In this document: positions 39,569 to 53,000 of the stretch, piece after piece
How the letters are laid out: each line of letters opens with the position of its first letter
Numbering within the stretch: position 1 is the stretch's first letter
Source: Purshia tridentata
Taxonomy: Eukaryota; Streptophyta; Magnoliopsida; Rosales; Rosaceae
Direction: 5' to 3'
NCBI GenBank assembly: GCA_003254885.1
Contig: QANT01008395.1
Span: forward strand, 28,553-92,552
DNA length: 64,000 bases
Program-made: the position numbers and the translations under genes
The notes under the pieces: model-generated
Databases searched by the model: none
The model's input: the letters and a program-made list of their open reading frames with translations, nothing else
Told to the model about the DNA's origin: nothing

Positions 39569-40639
39569 TATTTTAAAAATCATTTTGCCCGAGTACTCTC
39601 TCTCTCTATTTTTTTAATTATTTAAAAATTAATTTATTGAAATCGAATCGATCACAAAATTCAATTTTAGAGAATCAAAATTAGAAATTGAACTAGAATC
39701 TGAAACGATTCAGTTTCAATGAATTGAATCGAAATTGAATTGATGATTGTAATTGTTTTTTTAATTGTAAATTTTTGTTGTAATTGTATTGTAATTGTAA
39801 TTATTTTCTAATTTTATTGAATTGATGATTGTAATTGTTTTTTTAATTGTATTGTAATTGTAATTATTTTCTAATTTTAACTGTAATTGTTTTGTATTGC
39901 AAATTTGAATTGTTTCTTTATTGCATTTTTTTTATTGTAATTGTTTTTTTATTGCAATTTTGGGTATTAATTCCACTCCTACTCACAGTATGCTCTTTAT
40001 GATCTTGGCTCATGATTCAATTGCCATGGTTTTGGGAGAGTTATAAGATGGTAAGGGGTTTTGGAGAGTTTAGGGATAGATATAGGGTTTTGGGAGAATT
40101 TGGAATAGTTAAGGGATTTTGGGTGAGTCAAATAGCTAGAGATTTGAGAGAGTTTTGAAATTGCTAAGGGATTTAAAGTTAAGCACCCTAAAAAATACTA
40201 ACTCTTTTTTTAATAAGAAAAATATTACTTAATCAACATGTTAAACCTTCATATACTTCCAAAAAAATAAAATTCAATACATATTTCTTGTCTGCTTTTA
40301 GTTTTGTATATGATTTGGGTTATGACTGAATAGTCTCAATTGGGCGTGGCCGAGTGCTTTGAGCTTTTGAAGATCCTTTACAAACAATAAAAAACAACTA
40401 CAAATAGGCGAAATAACTGAGCTTTAAGATTTAGCTAACAGTCTGACCCAAAAAAAGGGTTTTGGTAAATGCGGTAGAAGAATTCTATTATGAACCAAAC
40501 CAGCTCTGAAGCCTTTCAACTGCAAACATAATTACAAATTACATCAGTTGATCCTCTACCAATTTTAGGCTAAACTAACACACACACACACACACACGCT
40601 GACACACAATCACCTCCAAAATCCAAGCTGTCCAATTAT
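39569..40639. other. T-rich low-complexity spacer
   Basis: At 39720-39960 the motif GATTGTAATTGTTTTTTTAA recurs in degenerate form. An (AC)n run lies at about 40580-40598. The part near 40600 is probably the 3' UTR of the ARM-repeat gene. Confidence 0.5.
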
Positions 40640-41608
40640 TTAATTCTCTTGAAGCGCTTGCAGTAGCTGGGCCCCTTTCCTCCTTCCTCTGCCACTACAA
40701 TCCCCTTGCAACGCCAACTCCACCGCACGCGCCACCTCCTCCGCCGGTGCTGCCGCAGCACCATCTTCCGACGATCCTCCATAGATCACCCCCAATACAC
40801 CTATCGCATACTCCTTCCCCCGTGCCGAAGTCCGACCCATCACCATCACCATCACCGCCACAGCCAGCGCATGGGCCCTCACCTCCGCCGCCCCCTCCGA
40901 AACTGTACACATGAGCTCGAGAGCCGCCAGGGCCCTCTCCGCCGCCGCATCCTCCAGCTCCAGCGCCGTTTCTACCACTGCCGCCACCGCCCCAGCCTCC
41001 ACCGCCACGTGGCGGTTACCCTCCGCCAGGCAGAGGGCCAGTAAAATTTTGGTGGCGGGTTTCGCCCCAGCTTTGTTTTTTAAATTGCGCACCACCCCGC
41101 GCATCAATTCTGGCGGGCAAGCCGGGTCGGATAGCGGGTAGGGGACGAGGGAGCGTTCCAGGAGGTGGAGTGCGGCGAGCTGCTCCGAGTGTGACCCGAT
41201 GCTGAGTTGGAGCTCCGCTGCGTGGAAGAGCTCTTGCAGGTGGGAGGAGGAAATGGGTTGTGGCAGCAGCGGTGGGGGGTTTGATGGGAGCGTGGTACTT
41301 GAACGGAGTGGCGGGTCGGGTTGGGGGAGGATGATGGGTGAGTCTGGGAGTGCGAATTTCCATTGGGTGAAGCTTTGGGAGGTTGAGGAGGAAGAGGACT
41401 CGGATTCGGGTTTTGATGGATGGTGGGGTGGCGGGTCGGACCGGTTTGGAGCAGCAGATGATGATAGTGAAGGTGGTAATGTGTCGGTGGGTATGAGAGG
41501 AAGAGGTGGAGGATGAGGTGCGGTGGGGCTGAGGACTGTTCCAGCGCAATGGCGGAAGAATCCGCAGGAGAAAAGTTGCGTTCTAAGCTTTGGCTGCTGC
41601 GTTTTCAT
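40640..41608 (-). CDS. ARM-repeat protein without U-box (At5g11550-like)
   Basis: Intronless frame of 322 residues from ATG 41608 to TAA at 40640. The N-terminal part (about 1-130) is Pro/Ser-rich and probably disordered; it starts MKTQQPKLRTQLFSCGFFRHC. The C-terminal part is helical with Armadillo-like repeats, for example ATKILLALCLAEGNRHVAVE, ERALAALELMCTVSEGAAEV and KEYAIGVLGVIYGGSSEDGA, ending GRRKGAQLLQALQEN. This resembles the ARM half of plant U-box E3 ligases, but no U-box is present. It may be a scaffold or regulator; no function is claimed. The gene is clearly more GC-rich than its flanks, as often seen for single-exon plant genes. It lies between the GulLO and EMC1 genes, as I recall for At5g11550. 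Confidence 0.9.
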   Translation of the reverse strand: MKTQQPKLRTQLFSCGFFRHCAGTVLSPTAPHPPPLPLIPTDTLPPSLSSSAAPNRSDPPPHHPSKPESESSSSSTSQSFTQWKFALPDSPIILPQPDPPLRSSTTLPSNPPPLLPQPISSSHLQELFHAAELQLSIGSHSEQLAALHLLERSLVPYPLSDPACPPELMRGVVRNLKNKAGAKPATKILLALCLAEGNRHVAVEAGAVAAVVETALELEDAAAERALAALELMCTVSEGAAEVRAHALAVAVMVMVMGRTSARGKEYAIGVLGVIYGGSSEDGAAAAPAEEVARAVELALQGDCSGRGRRKGAQLLQALQEN

Positions 41609-42595
41609 GGCTGCTATGCTGACTGTGATGGTGATCTAGAGTGAAAGAGCAGAGTATCTGAGGCTCAAGTTCAACCTCTATTAAGCCCGTGAATGGTGAT
41701 TGAGATGAGTGAGAGAGCGCAAAGAAGATGGTCAAAAGCTTGTAAGGATGTGGTGAGGCCATGTGAGGACTGTACTTCAAAAGTTCCTGTATGTGTCAGT
41801 TTCCACACAGGGAAAATTTTTTTTAAAAATAACATGACGTGGCATTCTAGCCATTCGATTTATTGAGTCTGATCAGACGGTGGAGATGGAAAGTTATTTT
41901 ATGAGTTTACTACTACGAGTAAAATTATTTGTACCACGTGTAATAATTGAAGCGAAATTCATCTGTACTAAGTTCCACATGTACCACAAAAAAATGTGAT
42001 ACGCAAGTTTGCATGGGTGATATCAAATTTTTTTTTTCTGGGTGATATATGTTAAAAAAAGCCACTTGCTACGACACATTATGGGAGAGGTCACCGATAC
42101 AGGAAGGACCCAACAATTTTTAGGACCAGTGCAGACTGCCTATGCCAATACTGTACACAAGCAGAGATTTAAACTCCTAGAATTAATAGGGAATTCATTA
42201 TTTTAAGCATTTATTTTTTCGGTAAATATAATCAAATAAAAACCTAGATTTGGGACCTAACTTAAAGTTCACCTTCCAACCATAATTAGGATTCGTTTAG
42301 CAAAAATCGAGAATCGGAGTGGTCAAATGAAAATTGTGGACAACACATTTCTACTTCTCTAGAGAATCTGAATGAAGTGAAACAGAGTGACATTTTCTTG
42401 CACTTCAAATTTACAACATGAAGAACACAATTTTCGGATTATCAACACAAACTACTAAATAGTATGGAATTTTACAACAAAAAATGCCTCTAAAGGAAGG
42501 CATGCTAAAATTACAAGTCAGGAGTGGGAACCTCCTAATTACGTTAAAACTAGAGGGCAAAAAGAAATGTCAGGATAAAATAATTAAAGGAGATG
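41609..42595. other. Spacer between the ARM gene and EMC1
   Basis: It holds the upstream region of the ARM-repeat gene and probably the 3' UTR of EMC1. No open frame with a domain is seen. Confidence 0.55.
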
Positions 42596-45500
42596 CTACC
42601 TCCACTTCTCTCGTAGTTCTTTTTTCTCAGACAAAACCCAGGTTATGAAGATTGCTGCTATGAGTGCAACAATGGTAATTAGAAGCAATGCATAGCTGAA
42701 ATCATCAGTCAGCGAATCATAGGTCTTTGAGGGTGCGAGCTGAGTGAAAAACAGATCCGTTCCATATGCAAAGACAAGGGTTGTTGACTCCAGCCTGGCA
42801 GGTACTGTTAATATGCCTCGAATTCCTTCCACTTTAAGAGCATGTGTCACATAGGACTGCATGTACAATTTTTGTAAGTAAGATTTTAGGGACCAAATAT
42901 TAATAGAAAGAAAGCATGTGGGTTAAAAGAATAGGACTGTATCCTTGATATGCCATGCTGAAATTCCATACGGGTTTCCTAAATTCCTAGAAATAGAGCT
43001 CTCTCAATTTGGCCTGAAGGCTGATCCTCAGGGGTCAAAGGGCTGAACCCAGATCCCACAGAACCAGCCAATGAAGGGCTTATTTGAAAACAAGGCGAAC
43101 CCAAAAAAAACATGCTCGTAATCAGTATATACATTTAAAGTGCAACGACTACATTACTAGCAAACAGACTTTAGTAAAATTAATCATCAGAGTAGAAGAT
43201 TGAAGGTGACTGCTGCTGACTAGTAAGAGGATCTCAGAGAACCTTTAAGTGCTTTCCCAAGAAATACTGTTACAATGAAGATGATTTATTGGTATACCTG
43301 AGGAATTATTGGCAATGAATCAGTTAGAGGTATAATGCCTTCCTCTTTCTCAGCTTGTGAGGGGTTGACTGATCGACGGGGATCCAAATATCGCTTATCA
43401 AGTGCCAAAACCTACAGAATATTTACTCGATAAAGGCTAATATAAAAGCAGGTGCTTTAATAGAGTTTAAAGAACAAAATAGTAACTCAGGGTGCTCAGA
43501 GGCAGTATCTGACCTGATCACCAATTGTACCAATAAGGAGCTGCTTTGAAGTTATACCCTTTGCTGTTAACGTCACAGCTATTGCTTTAACAGAATATGT
43601 GAAAAAGTAAGACTGTGATTTTGTCACAACCTCTGGTCGAGAATATGAAGAAATAGGTGAAGTAAGATTATGCTTCCCAAGAACAAGCTTCAAAACATCC
43701 TTATTATCCTGTGAATTGTATTTTGATTCAGTTTGCATATCTGGAACCAAACAGACAGAATAATACATAAAAGAATAAAGTGGTTCAGCATACCGCTCGG
43801 GACTGATCATATATCTCAACGACTGACATCTCATATCTGTGTGCTCTAAGATTAAAGTAGTGGTAAACAACCCAATTTTCGCTGAGAACCTGCAAGATGT
43901 ATAAAATGGTTAAGAGAATGTCTCCGATTGACACAACCATAAACAAGGCAAGAGGATAGCTTACAGCATGGACAGGTCCCTGTGAACCATGATGGGTCAT
44001 ACGATGCAATATGCGACCAGTTATGGTATCAATAAGATATACAATCAACCACGACTCCTCAGGGGTAGCTGTTCCAATATTTCCACTGCCTTTTGGTGCA
44101 ACAGTTGCCACAAAGAGTATATTTTTAGATATGTATTTATACATCACATCTTCGTCTGCGATAAGCTTTGCTTGAGTATGAACCACCTAGAGAATCACTA
44201 ACTCAGTTACAAAAAAATATATATATATACAGCAGAGCATTTCCAAGACTGAAAAGACCAACATGTTTCCTTTTTGGAAAGTAAATCCATTTTATTAGAA
44301 AGCAGCAAGGGGATGCAACCAAAGTATACAGTATACAAGGCTGGAAATGCAAAAAAGAAAAAACGAAGAATTCAAGGAATGAAAATAGGGGTTGGGAGTG
44401 AAAGCAGTAATCCAAAGAAATAGCAATTTCCACTAGAAAACAAGGTTCAGGACAAATAATATAAAAATGAAATAAAAAATAGAACAGAGAATGAATAACC
44501 TGAGAAAATAAGTAAAGGGAAGGTAGTAATAGAACAAACAAATGCCAAAAGGAAAAAATTAGAAATCTTTCAGACATTATGTTCCCAAAACACCCATATA
44601 ATGCATAACAGCAAGAAACTATACCTCACTCAATTTTCTTGTCTCACTTGCAATGATCCTTTCTGAGTCAGATGGGAATACAATCGACCATACATCCTTG
44701 GACTCAAAGCAATAATTATCAATGACTTCCTGGATGCAATTGCTCTTCAATACATGTCCTTTGATGATGCCATTATTAGCCTCAACAGAGTACCAGTATA
44801 CGTTTGAGAATTCACGTTGAAAAATATCAATGGCCTCAGATGTTCTTGGGTATAAATGTCCACGCTGGTTTACATCTATTAGTAGATGAAGGCGCTGTTC
44901 TGTTGAATCAGTAAATGGCAGTGGGATAACTTGCACAACAGAATGTACGAGACCAATTGAATTAATTTCCTTGCCAGAGTATGCATCAACAATAGAAAGA
45001 ACACCTGGTGCATCAGAACTTCGTCCACATCGACCTACTACGAGAATAGATGGATTTTCATCCAACGCATGGTGATGGGGAACCTGCCACTGATAAATAT
45101 TCAACCCAGTTGGATAATCGCACGTTTCAGATTTACGCAGATTAGGAAGTAAGAGAGACCAGACAACTTGTCCATATCCACTGTGCAAAGCAAAAATTTT
45201 CCCTGCTCTCGTAAGTACTATGAGCAGCTTCCTAAAGCCATTATGGTCTCGGGTCATTTTGCTCTTTTCAAAACTTTTTAACCTCATCTCTTGTATAGCT
45301 GCGACATCCTCAGCACTTGCAAGCATCAAGGTTCCCTTAAGCTTTAGTAAGTGTCCCTTCAAAATAACACAAAATCAAATGAAAACCACATTGTGAGAGG
45401 AGAATCAGTCAATCAGATGAATTAAGACAATACATATTAAGATTTCATATTTAAAACCCTGGTCCAAAATGACTACAGAAGTATGTAAAATATCAAAGAA

Positions 45501-48262
45501 AAACATACACACACTGCATATCAAACACACACACCTATGCAGTTCTATATAGTCCAATGACATATGCTGTTATGGTGAAACTTTCAGAAAAACGAAATTT
45601 TAATTCTAAGTCTCCCACTCCATTTAAAGCACATCATCATTCATACCTTAAGCCACTCGAAGAGATTTTCCTCCACTTTTGCTACAGATACACCTTCCTT
45701 TTCCACAGGTAGTTCTGATGTCACTACATCAACGATTGAAGCAAGACCATCCTCCCTACTCCAGACAATCTCACCTTGTTGTAACAACAAAAGTGAATGA
45801 TCCTCCATAACAATTAAAGCCCTGAACCCATGAGACCTATCGGTGCGGATATAATTGTTTATAAAAACCTTATGGACAAGCCCCCTCTGATTGTCCATAA
45901 GTATACTCTCCTTGACAAAATCACCACTCAAGTCGTGACTAAGCTTCACTGTGAGGTGGATCTTACCATCTCCATGTTGAACTAGTGCAAAAGCTTGTTG
46001 GCCCTCTGAAAGTGAGATTGCATCACTAATAGCAGCTACATTATTTATTTTATCTGTTACCTCCAACTTGCCTTCACCAGTCACTTTTATGAGTATCACA
46101 GCTCCATTAACTTTTAAAGAAAACACTCCTGGAAGTTTTGAGGGCAATAGCACTGGTGTTCCAAAAGAATCCCCAACAATATCAGATATGTGTGTCTGTT
46201 GAAAGCTAATTTCTGCTTCCCGAAAGCTTATAATTACTAACTTTGACCTAGTGGCATCCAATGTCACAAGAATGTCACTTGAAACTAATAGCGCTTCCCC
46301 AGAAAAGCCACCTGAAAGAGCTGCACTGTTGTGCTTCAGCAACTCTCCATTTCTAGCATTGATCTGATATGCATCAAACTGGGATGAACCAACATATCCG
46401 AGTACATAAATTATATCACTTCCAAGAGGCTGAATAATCTGTTGAACCTCTACACTGAAAACATGGAAACAACACAAAACGTTAATGAAATAGAAATTTT
46501 AAAACGAAAAAAAAAAAACAAACATAATATTAATCCTATAGAAGATAACATCAGAAACATAAAATTATAAATCTGCATACCTTTCAGATGCAAAATCATT
46601 TTTCCAAAGAACCTCACCATCAATGCTAGAAATAGCATGTAGAGACCCTTTACCAAAAACAAGGATCACATTTTCCTTGTTGACTTTCAAATTTGTCTGC
46701 ACAAGACAACCATAATGAAACACATACTCAAAAAACAGATATATTTTATTGTGTCTTACAGCCTAAACACCTGTGCAACCTGCACAGAGCATATTAGAGA
46801 GAAGGACCCAGAAATTCGAAGAGGTGCAAATTAGGCTAACAAAAAGGAACAACAAAGCCTGCTTCCAGTGAAAAGGCAGAAAATGATGGATGAAAATGCA
46901 GAATACGATCTTGTAAAACAGCCAAATTAATTTGGAAGAAAGTTTTGATTCTTATAATAGTGACTGGGGGATCAGGAGCCATGATTGCTAAATGTAAAAT
47001 AAGTCAGTTTGAAAAACCATAAGGATACTGAACCATACTGTAGTCTAATAACAATGGATTAGATAGAGAGATAGAGTAAAAATAAGACTTATATCAATAT
47101 GCTAAATTGGAAGATACCAGTGAGTATAAATGTCGTTACTAACCGGGACAGTTAATAATGATTTTGAGGCCCCAGAGCCCGCTAAAAAGGATTCCCACAC
47201 CATCTGACCATCAGGAAGGTTCCATGCTCTTAAAATACTTCCTTCTGATGAAAGGGTAATGACATCTGAAAAAATCAAATGGAATGTTCAACTGATTGAC
47301 CAACAATATAAGTTCATTGCTCAAGTCAAGCCTGTAATATAACTTTCATTGCTCATTATTTCTCTATTAGCAAACCCCGTACAGTTATAATGTGAAATTT
47401 GTTTATGAACAAATAATGAGTCTTTTAAACACAAAGTTCAAACTAAGCAATCACATAGTTTAGAGACACAATTTAAAACATTATATCAGAAAATAGATGA
47501 ATGTGGGCATAATAATTACATTTTCCCAAGGCTATGTCAATTCCATCAACAACATCATTGCTCCCAAGAACATGTCTCCAAACTGCACAAAGCAAAAGCA
47601 TAGGTTAACATTTGATTTGAGGCTTGAGCCCATACTACAGAATAAATTTTCATTTCTGATTCTATTCTCTATTGATTAAAGTTATGGAAACCAATTTAGC
47701 TAATGAAAAAATGGAACTTACATATCTCCCCGCGCCGGAGATCAAGTGATGCTATAACATTCTCTTCAGTGGACACCACAACACGCCTTCGTCCGCTCTT
47801 TTGAGTATGGAACACTGCGTCCTTCACTTTCCCTATGTACTGCTGGTGCCTGCAATGCATAGAAGCTTCACTTAAAAAAAATCAATTTTAAATTTGAATT
47901 CGAAGCATAATCAATAAACTGATATAACTGCAGCTCTGCTTGGTTCCTGATAATATGTAACAAAATCGAAACTTTTTGTGGGGAGAAAAAAGCTCTAGAT
48001 TAACGGGTCGGAACAGACGCGATTGGCGTAATATACAAAGTTTCGGCTACGAATAAGATCGAAGTTTAAATATACTCAAAAATATAAACAATTAGCTTCG
48101 TTAGGGTTCATAAAAATAGAGAAATTACAATAAAACGAGTGAGATTGAAATTTACCAATCCATGAGACCAACTTGATCTTCGTAAAGAGAAAGTGTGAGA
48201 ATTGTAGACGATAAGAATAGCAGCAGAAGCAGGGGAACCCTAATCGCCATGCTCGTTCCCAT
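42596..48262 (-). CDS. EMC1: ER membrane protein complex subunit 1 (EMC1)
   Basis: Large lumenal subunit of the ER membrane complex, which inserts tail-anchored and multipass membrane proteins. Twelve coding exons join in frame: 48262-48156, 47849-47722, 47582-47520, 47265-47144, 46696-46581, 46454-45647, 45356-44625, 44186-43965, 43889-43794, 43708-43514, 43411-43298 and 42856-42596, giving 987 residues. A signal peptide (IRVPLLLLLFLSSTILTLS) is followed by EDQVGLMDWHQQYIGKVKD. A pyrrolo-quinoline-quinone-like beta-propeller follows (RRRVVVSTEENVIASLD, YVITLSSEGSILRAWNLP). The C-terminal DUF1620 region ends in one membrane helix (SYALLLITIVALIAAIFITW) and a short basic tail EKKELREKWR. ATG at 48262 (MGTSMAIRV) sits in a good GCCATGG context; ATG at 48250 is possible. 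Length matches my memory of Arabidopsis (about 980). Confidence 0.95.
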
Positions 48263-50001
48263 GGCGACTGACTCTCGCTCTCTATCTGTGACAGCGAAGA
48301 TGAGAGACGGATCTGAGACTACGACGACGATGAGTATGAGAGCACTACGAAGTTCGAAGTGAGCAGGAGAGTTTCTACATAAAAGAAAGCCGGCTTCTCA
48401 GAGCAAATTGGAAAACAAAATGTCGTAAATACCCTTCTGTGTATGGGCTGACAATTAGAAGACAGGGTCAAGTTGGGTTCATATATGAACCAATGGGGGC
48501 CCAAGCCGCCCAACTTTTGTTCGGGGTTATAATATTATTTCAAGACTTTTCTTGGGTTGGGTTTAGTCTTGGCTTGGGCTTGGGCTTGGGATTTTCATTT
48601 TTTTCATAGGGTGATTCAACCCAATTTGCTTTTGGTACCCCTTCTTTTGAGAAATCCCCAAATTGCCCTTTGAATGAACTTTAAACCAAAAAAACAAAAG
48701 AACAACTCCCCAACAACAACTCACCACCTACCATTACCGGCCACCGCCCTCCTTGTCGGCATCGCCCATAGCCGATGATTCCCCCACCATCTCTATTTTT
48801 CTCTTAAAAATTAATAACTAAACGATAATTTCATAATATTCTACGTCAATCAATTATTTTTATCCATTATACCTTACTAATTTTAGAACTCTATTACATT
48901 TGATTTGTATATACATAACGAGAAATCAAATTAATTTGTTGGATACCATTTTCTTTCGTCCAAATTTTATTCCTAACAATTTATAACTTTCAACAATTTA
49001 ACCAAAAAAAAAAAATTAAAATTATTTTGTAAAACTTTAGGGACTTAAAATGGTCAAACAACAAGTCAAAAGAACACAAATCTATCTTCTCGTTATTTCC
49101 CTCCACACTTCCTAAATAAGGAAAGGTATTTGTTATGAGACGGTATATTTTTTAAGTTAGTTGACAATAAGTTATTATGTTACCTCAATTAAAGAACGTG
49201 AGATGACAACTGACAATGCTGAAATTACAGGAAGGCTAAAAGTTGAAGGTCCAGATGCTAGAAAATGTTAAAATGCATTAATTAAGGTGTTTTTCAAACC
49301 CCTGGCCAAAAAAACAATAAAATGTACTGGAGCATGTTAAAATAATGCTCGTAGTAAGATTAAATATGGTATTGTGAATAATATTTTCTATTTTTCTACA
49401 GTAGTATTTTATATCTTTTTAATATTAGAATGATATTTTTATTTTATAGATAAATTATATATATACTNTTTTAACATTATGCTGAGTTGACCTCACAATA
49501 TAATAATTTTCTACCATATAATTTCCCTAACAGCCCAAATTTTCTTTGGTGTTTTTCTTAAAAATGAGGGCAATATGCTTGATAAATTGCCAAAAAAATT
49601 GAAGTAAACAATAAGAAATTCTTGAAAGCTTTCTTTCTCCTAAGAAGTTTTTTCACGAAAGCTCCTTGATATCGGCTCCCATAAAGGAAAGTTTCTAGAT
49701 TTGGTTATAACTTATAATATTGAGCGGTTGAATTATTAAGTCACATTATAGAATAAGCTCAAAGAGTAATTTGTTACGTATTAAGTTACGTATAATTTTA
49801 TATTTGTAATATTCTTGTTGAAGAAATATTGTAATATGTTTATACAAATTCAATGTTGCAAAGTAGTTTCTTTATTACCTGGGATGACCTGTAGCTGTAG
49901 GTACACTTCTCAGTTCTCACCCAACAACATAACCCACGAGGCCGTCGGTCACGCAAGCCAAAAAAAGACAAGTCTTTCGTTTATTGTCTGAATATTTGTG
50001 T

Positions 50002-50003
<2 letters not shown>
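48263..50003. other. Spacer between EMC1 and IRX9H
   Basis: This is a divergent promoter interval, since EMC1 reads left and IRX9H reads right. Short GGCTTGGGCTT repeats lie at about 48570-48592. An ambiguous base is at 49468. No further gene is seen. Confidence 0.5.
49468..49468. other. Ambiguous base N in an AT-rich run
   Basis: A single N between EMC1 and IRX9H; probably an assembly uncertainty. Confidence 0.9.
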
Positions 50004-50040
<37 letters not shown>

Positions 50041-50052
50041 TGTGTGTGTGTG
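50004..50052. repeat. Compound (GA)n(TG)n microsatellite in the IRX9H upstream/leader region
   Basis: About 17 GA units run directly into about 7 TG units, some 710 bases before the IRX9H start codon. The leader boundaries of this gene cannot be fixed by eye. Confidence 0.9.
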
Positions 50053-50760
50053 GTGCTTGCTGTAAACTATTCAGGCTATCACATTCTTCGTTTCATATGC
50101 TCTCGTATAATACACATACAGATTCCAACACTCTTTGGCATTACTACTCCCGTTGAAGTTTTTGCTCTGTCTTTTCCAATGTCGACGTTTTTGTCCATCT
50201 TGAACAAAGTGTAGGTTGCTCCTGCCTTGCTGGTTTTCTCACTGTGGTACCATTTGGTGTCAAAGATCGAAGATCCATTTGCCACTGAACGGTAATGTGT
50301 GGACCCATTTCGTTTCACAGCGAAATTTCTAACATTTCATTTGGAATCTCAAAGTTTTTGGGAGTTTCATTTATTTGGTTTATACTTTATAGCTATTTCA
50401 TTGTAGATCAAGAACTTCACTTTGAGGGTTACATTGGGTTTGGGAATTTATATGGGTAAGTGACTTCGATGGAGGCTTTGTATTGTTTGGAGGATTACAT
50501 GGGATTGGTTTCATGTGAAATGCTCATTCTAGTTTGACTATTTTCTTATTATGGTGGTCAATTTTGCTGTAATTTGTAGTAAAGATGGAAGCTTTTCATG
50601 AGGATCAGACAGAGTACTTTGAAGTTTGGAGATTGTATTTATCATGTCAATGTGAAAGACAATGATGTTTTAATGAATTAGGATAAATTTTTGTCCTATG
50701 TGATAGCTTTTGTAAGCAGACGGAGTTTGGAATAAGCTAGATCAAATTGTATATGTTCTG

Positions 50761-53000
50761 ATGGCCTCTATTAGAAGAACATTGTCTCCGGTGCCCCGAG
50801 CAGGAATCCCACTAAATGGGGAAGTATGTTCAGTTGCTTCTCCATTGTCCAAGTCCTCATCATGTACTCAGAACCACCCACCATCCAATGGATTTTTATC
50901 ATCTTTGTCTGCTGCATTTGACTCTCAAGCTTTTGTTCTCAGTGTTTTTTCCCCAAGGTCTTCTAGGCCCCTTGAGAAGTCAAGACCAAAGGGGCAAGTT
51001 TGGAGGAAGGCACTTTCCCATTTCCTCATTTGTTTCATTGTTGGGGTATTCATTGGGCTTACACCGTTTGCGTCAATGAATTTATCCTTGAATTCCATCT
51101 CCAAGCATCAAGACTTCTTTGAAATGAAATCTTCGGTTGGGTTTCAGTTGCATGATAGTGTATCCAGAAACGTGACACCATTAGGCAGTGCGAGAATGGA
51201 GAAGAATGTTACAATGGAGTCACAGGTCAAGGAGCGGCAACCAATAGATGCAATTCTAGAAAAAGCCATAGATGACCGATTACTCATTCAAGAATCAGAT
51301 TTGGAGATCCGAAAGCTTTTGATAATCGTTACCCCAACGTATGCTCAGCCATTTCAAGCCTATAAACTGAATCGTTTGGCACACACATTGAAATTAATCT
51401 CACCTCCATTGTTATGGATTGTTGTGGAGATGACCTCCCAATCTGCAGAAACAGTTGACATCATGAGGAAAACAGGAATTACGTACAGGCATCTTGTTTG
51501 CAATAAAAATCTTACTGATGTAAGAGACAGAAGTGTTTATCAAAGAAATGCTGCACTTTCTCACATTGAAACTCACCGTCTTCATGGAATCGTCTACTTT
51601 GCAGATGAGGATAATATCTACTCAACTGATCTTTTTGAGCAAATGAGGCAGATCAGGTATTTCCATATTTCTAAACTATATTACATAATATTAGAATTAT
51701 TATTTTTAATGCAATGCTGTTGATATAGCACCTCTTTCTGCATCATCACCTACTGATACATCATGACAAGATAATAGAACTACAGTTTATTTTTGTTTGC
51801 TGGATTTACAATCTTTTAAGCTCCTTTCTAACTATTCCCACAGGAAGTACACCTTGTCATTTTAATGTCATAGTTTAATATCATTTTCTGCTGGAGATTC
51901 CTTGCATATAGTATGCTCATGTCCATAGAACCAGCTAATTGATTATTTCAGATTTATGGCAGTATTATGCGAGAGTAATGTTGCAGGCACCAAAATAAAA
52001 TTCCATCTTTGGGTACAAACTGATGCGACAGTGTTATATTTGTTCATATTTGGTCCTACTTTGATCTAATTTACTTATAGCAACTAAGATGCTATTACTA
52101 TTTATTTGTCACATCATTTGGTATATAAAATTTGCTTATCCAAAAATTGTTATCTAAAATTTGGAGAAACTTTTGGTGCCTGTAGTGTTGTTGTATGCGA
52201 GATCATCCACTTTGTCCCTGTAGTAAGAAATTATTTGCTTAGTGTTCCATTCTCTGTGCATTTTGTGGTGACAGCACCCTTCTTTTTTCCTTTTTCTTGA
52301 TTGAATTCCAGGCGGTTTGGGACATGGACAGTGGCCAAAATAACAGATAACAAAGTGAAAGCTACTATTGAGGGCCCTGTTTGTAATGGAACTCAAGTAA
52401 TTGGATGGCATATAAATGAATTAAGTAGAAGATTGCAGAGATTCCATGCTAAACTATCAGGATTTGCCTTCAATAGTACAATTCTATGGGATCCTAAACG
52501 GTGGCATCGGCCCACTCTTGAACCTATTAGGCAGCTTGACAGAGGCAATGATGATTTCCAGGTTGGTGTCTCTTTTTTCAAATCGGTTTATCATCCATGA
52601 TCAATTTTGCACCACCATATAATGTGAACAGCTGCTGTGACTTGTCAGCAAACTGTTTATAGTGACCTGAACCTCCCAATTTACTTATTTGCGCCATAAT
52701 TAAGCACACCCTACAATGATTAAGCCCTTTTTTTTGTGGAGAAATAGAGTACACACTTCATCCAATGAAAACCTAAATATCCCCTGACTACCGGTTATGA
52801 CTAGTAACTTTACTGATTTGCATTTGCAGGCAAGCACATTTATTGAACAAGTTGTGGAAGATGAAAGTCAAATGGAAGGTTTACTGCAAGGTTGTTCAAG
52901 AATAATGGTTTGGAACCTTCATCATGAATCATCTAATACCTTCTATCCTCACAAATGGTTCACAAAGAATAGTCTTGATGCCATTGCTTCACTCGTATGA
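50761..53000 (+). CDS. IRX9H: Probable beta-1,4-xylosyltransferase IRX9H (GT43 family)
   Basis: Golgi type II membrane glycosyltransferase of family GT43, needed for elongating the xylan backbone of cell walls. Three coding exons join in frame: 50761-51656, 52312-52561 and 52830-53000, giving 438 residues. It starts [13 protein letters not shown], the start typical of IRX9H/IRX14-like proteins. A signal anchor is at about residues 85-105 ([17 protein letters not shown]). The catalytic domain begins [20 protein letters not shown], continues with LWIVVE and [11 protein letters not shown], has an acidic metal-binding DED in YFADEDNIY, and then has [31 protein letters not shown] and [15 protein letters not shown]. 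The closest family member I remember is At1g27600. In IRX9-type proteins the catalytic role is debated, and they may act mainly as complex partners of IRX10/IRX14. Confidence 0.94.

Noticed and set aside
40706-41549. Several 60-180 residue frames over the ARM-repeat gene
   Set aside because: They are GC-rich shadows on both strands of a single clear reading frame with recognisable repeats.
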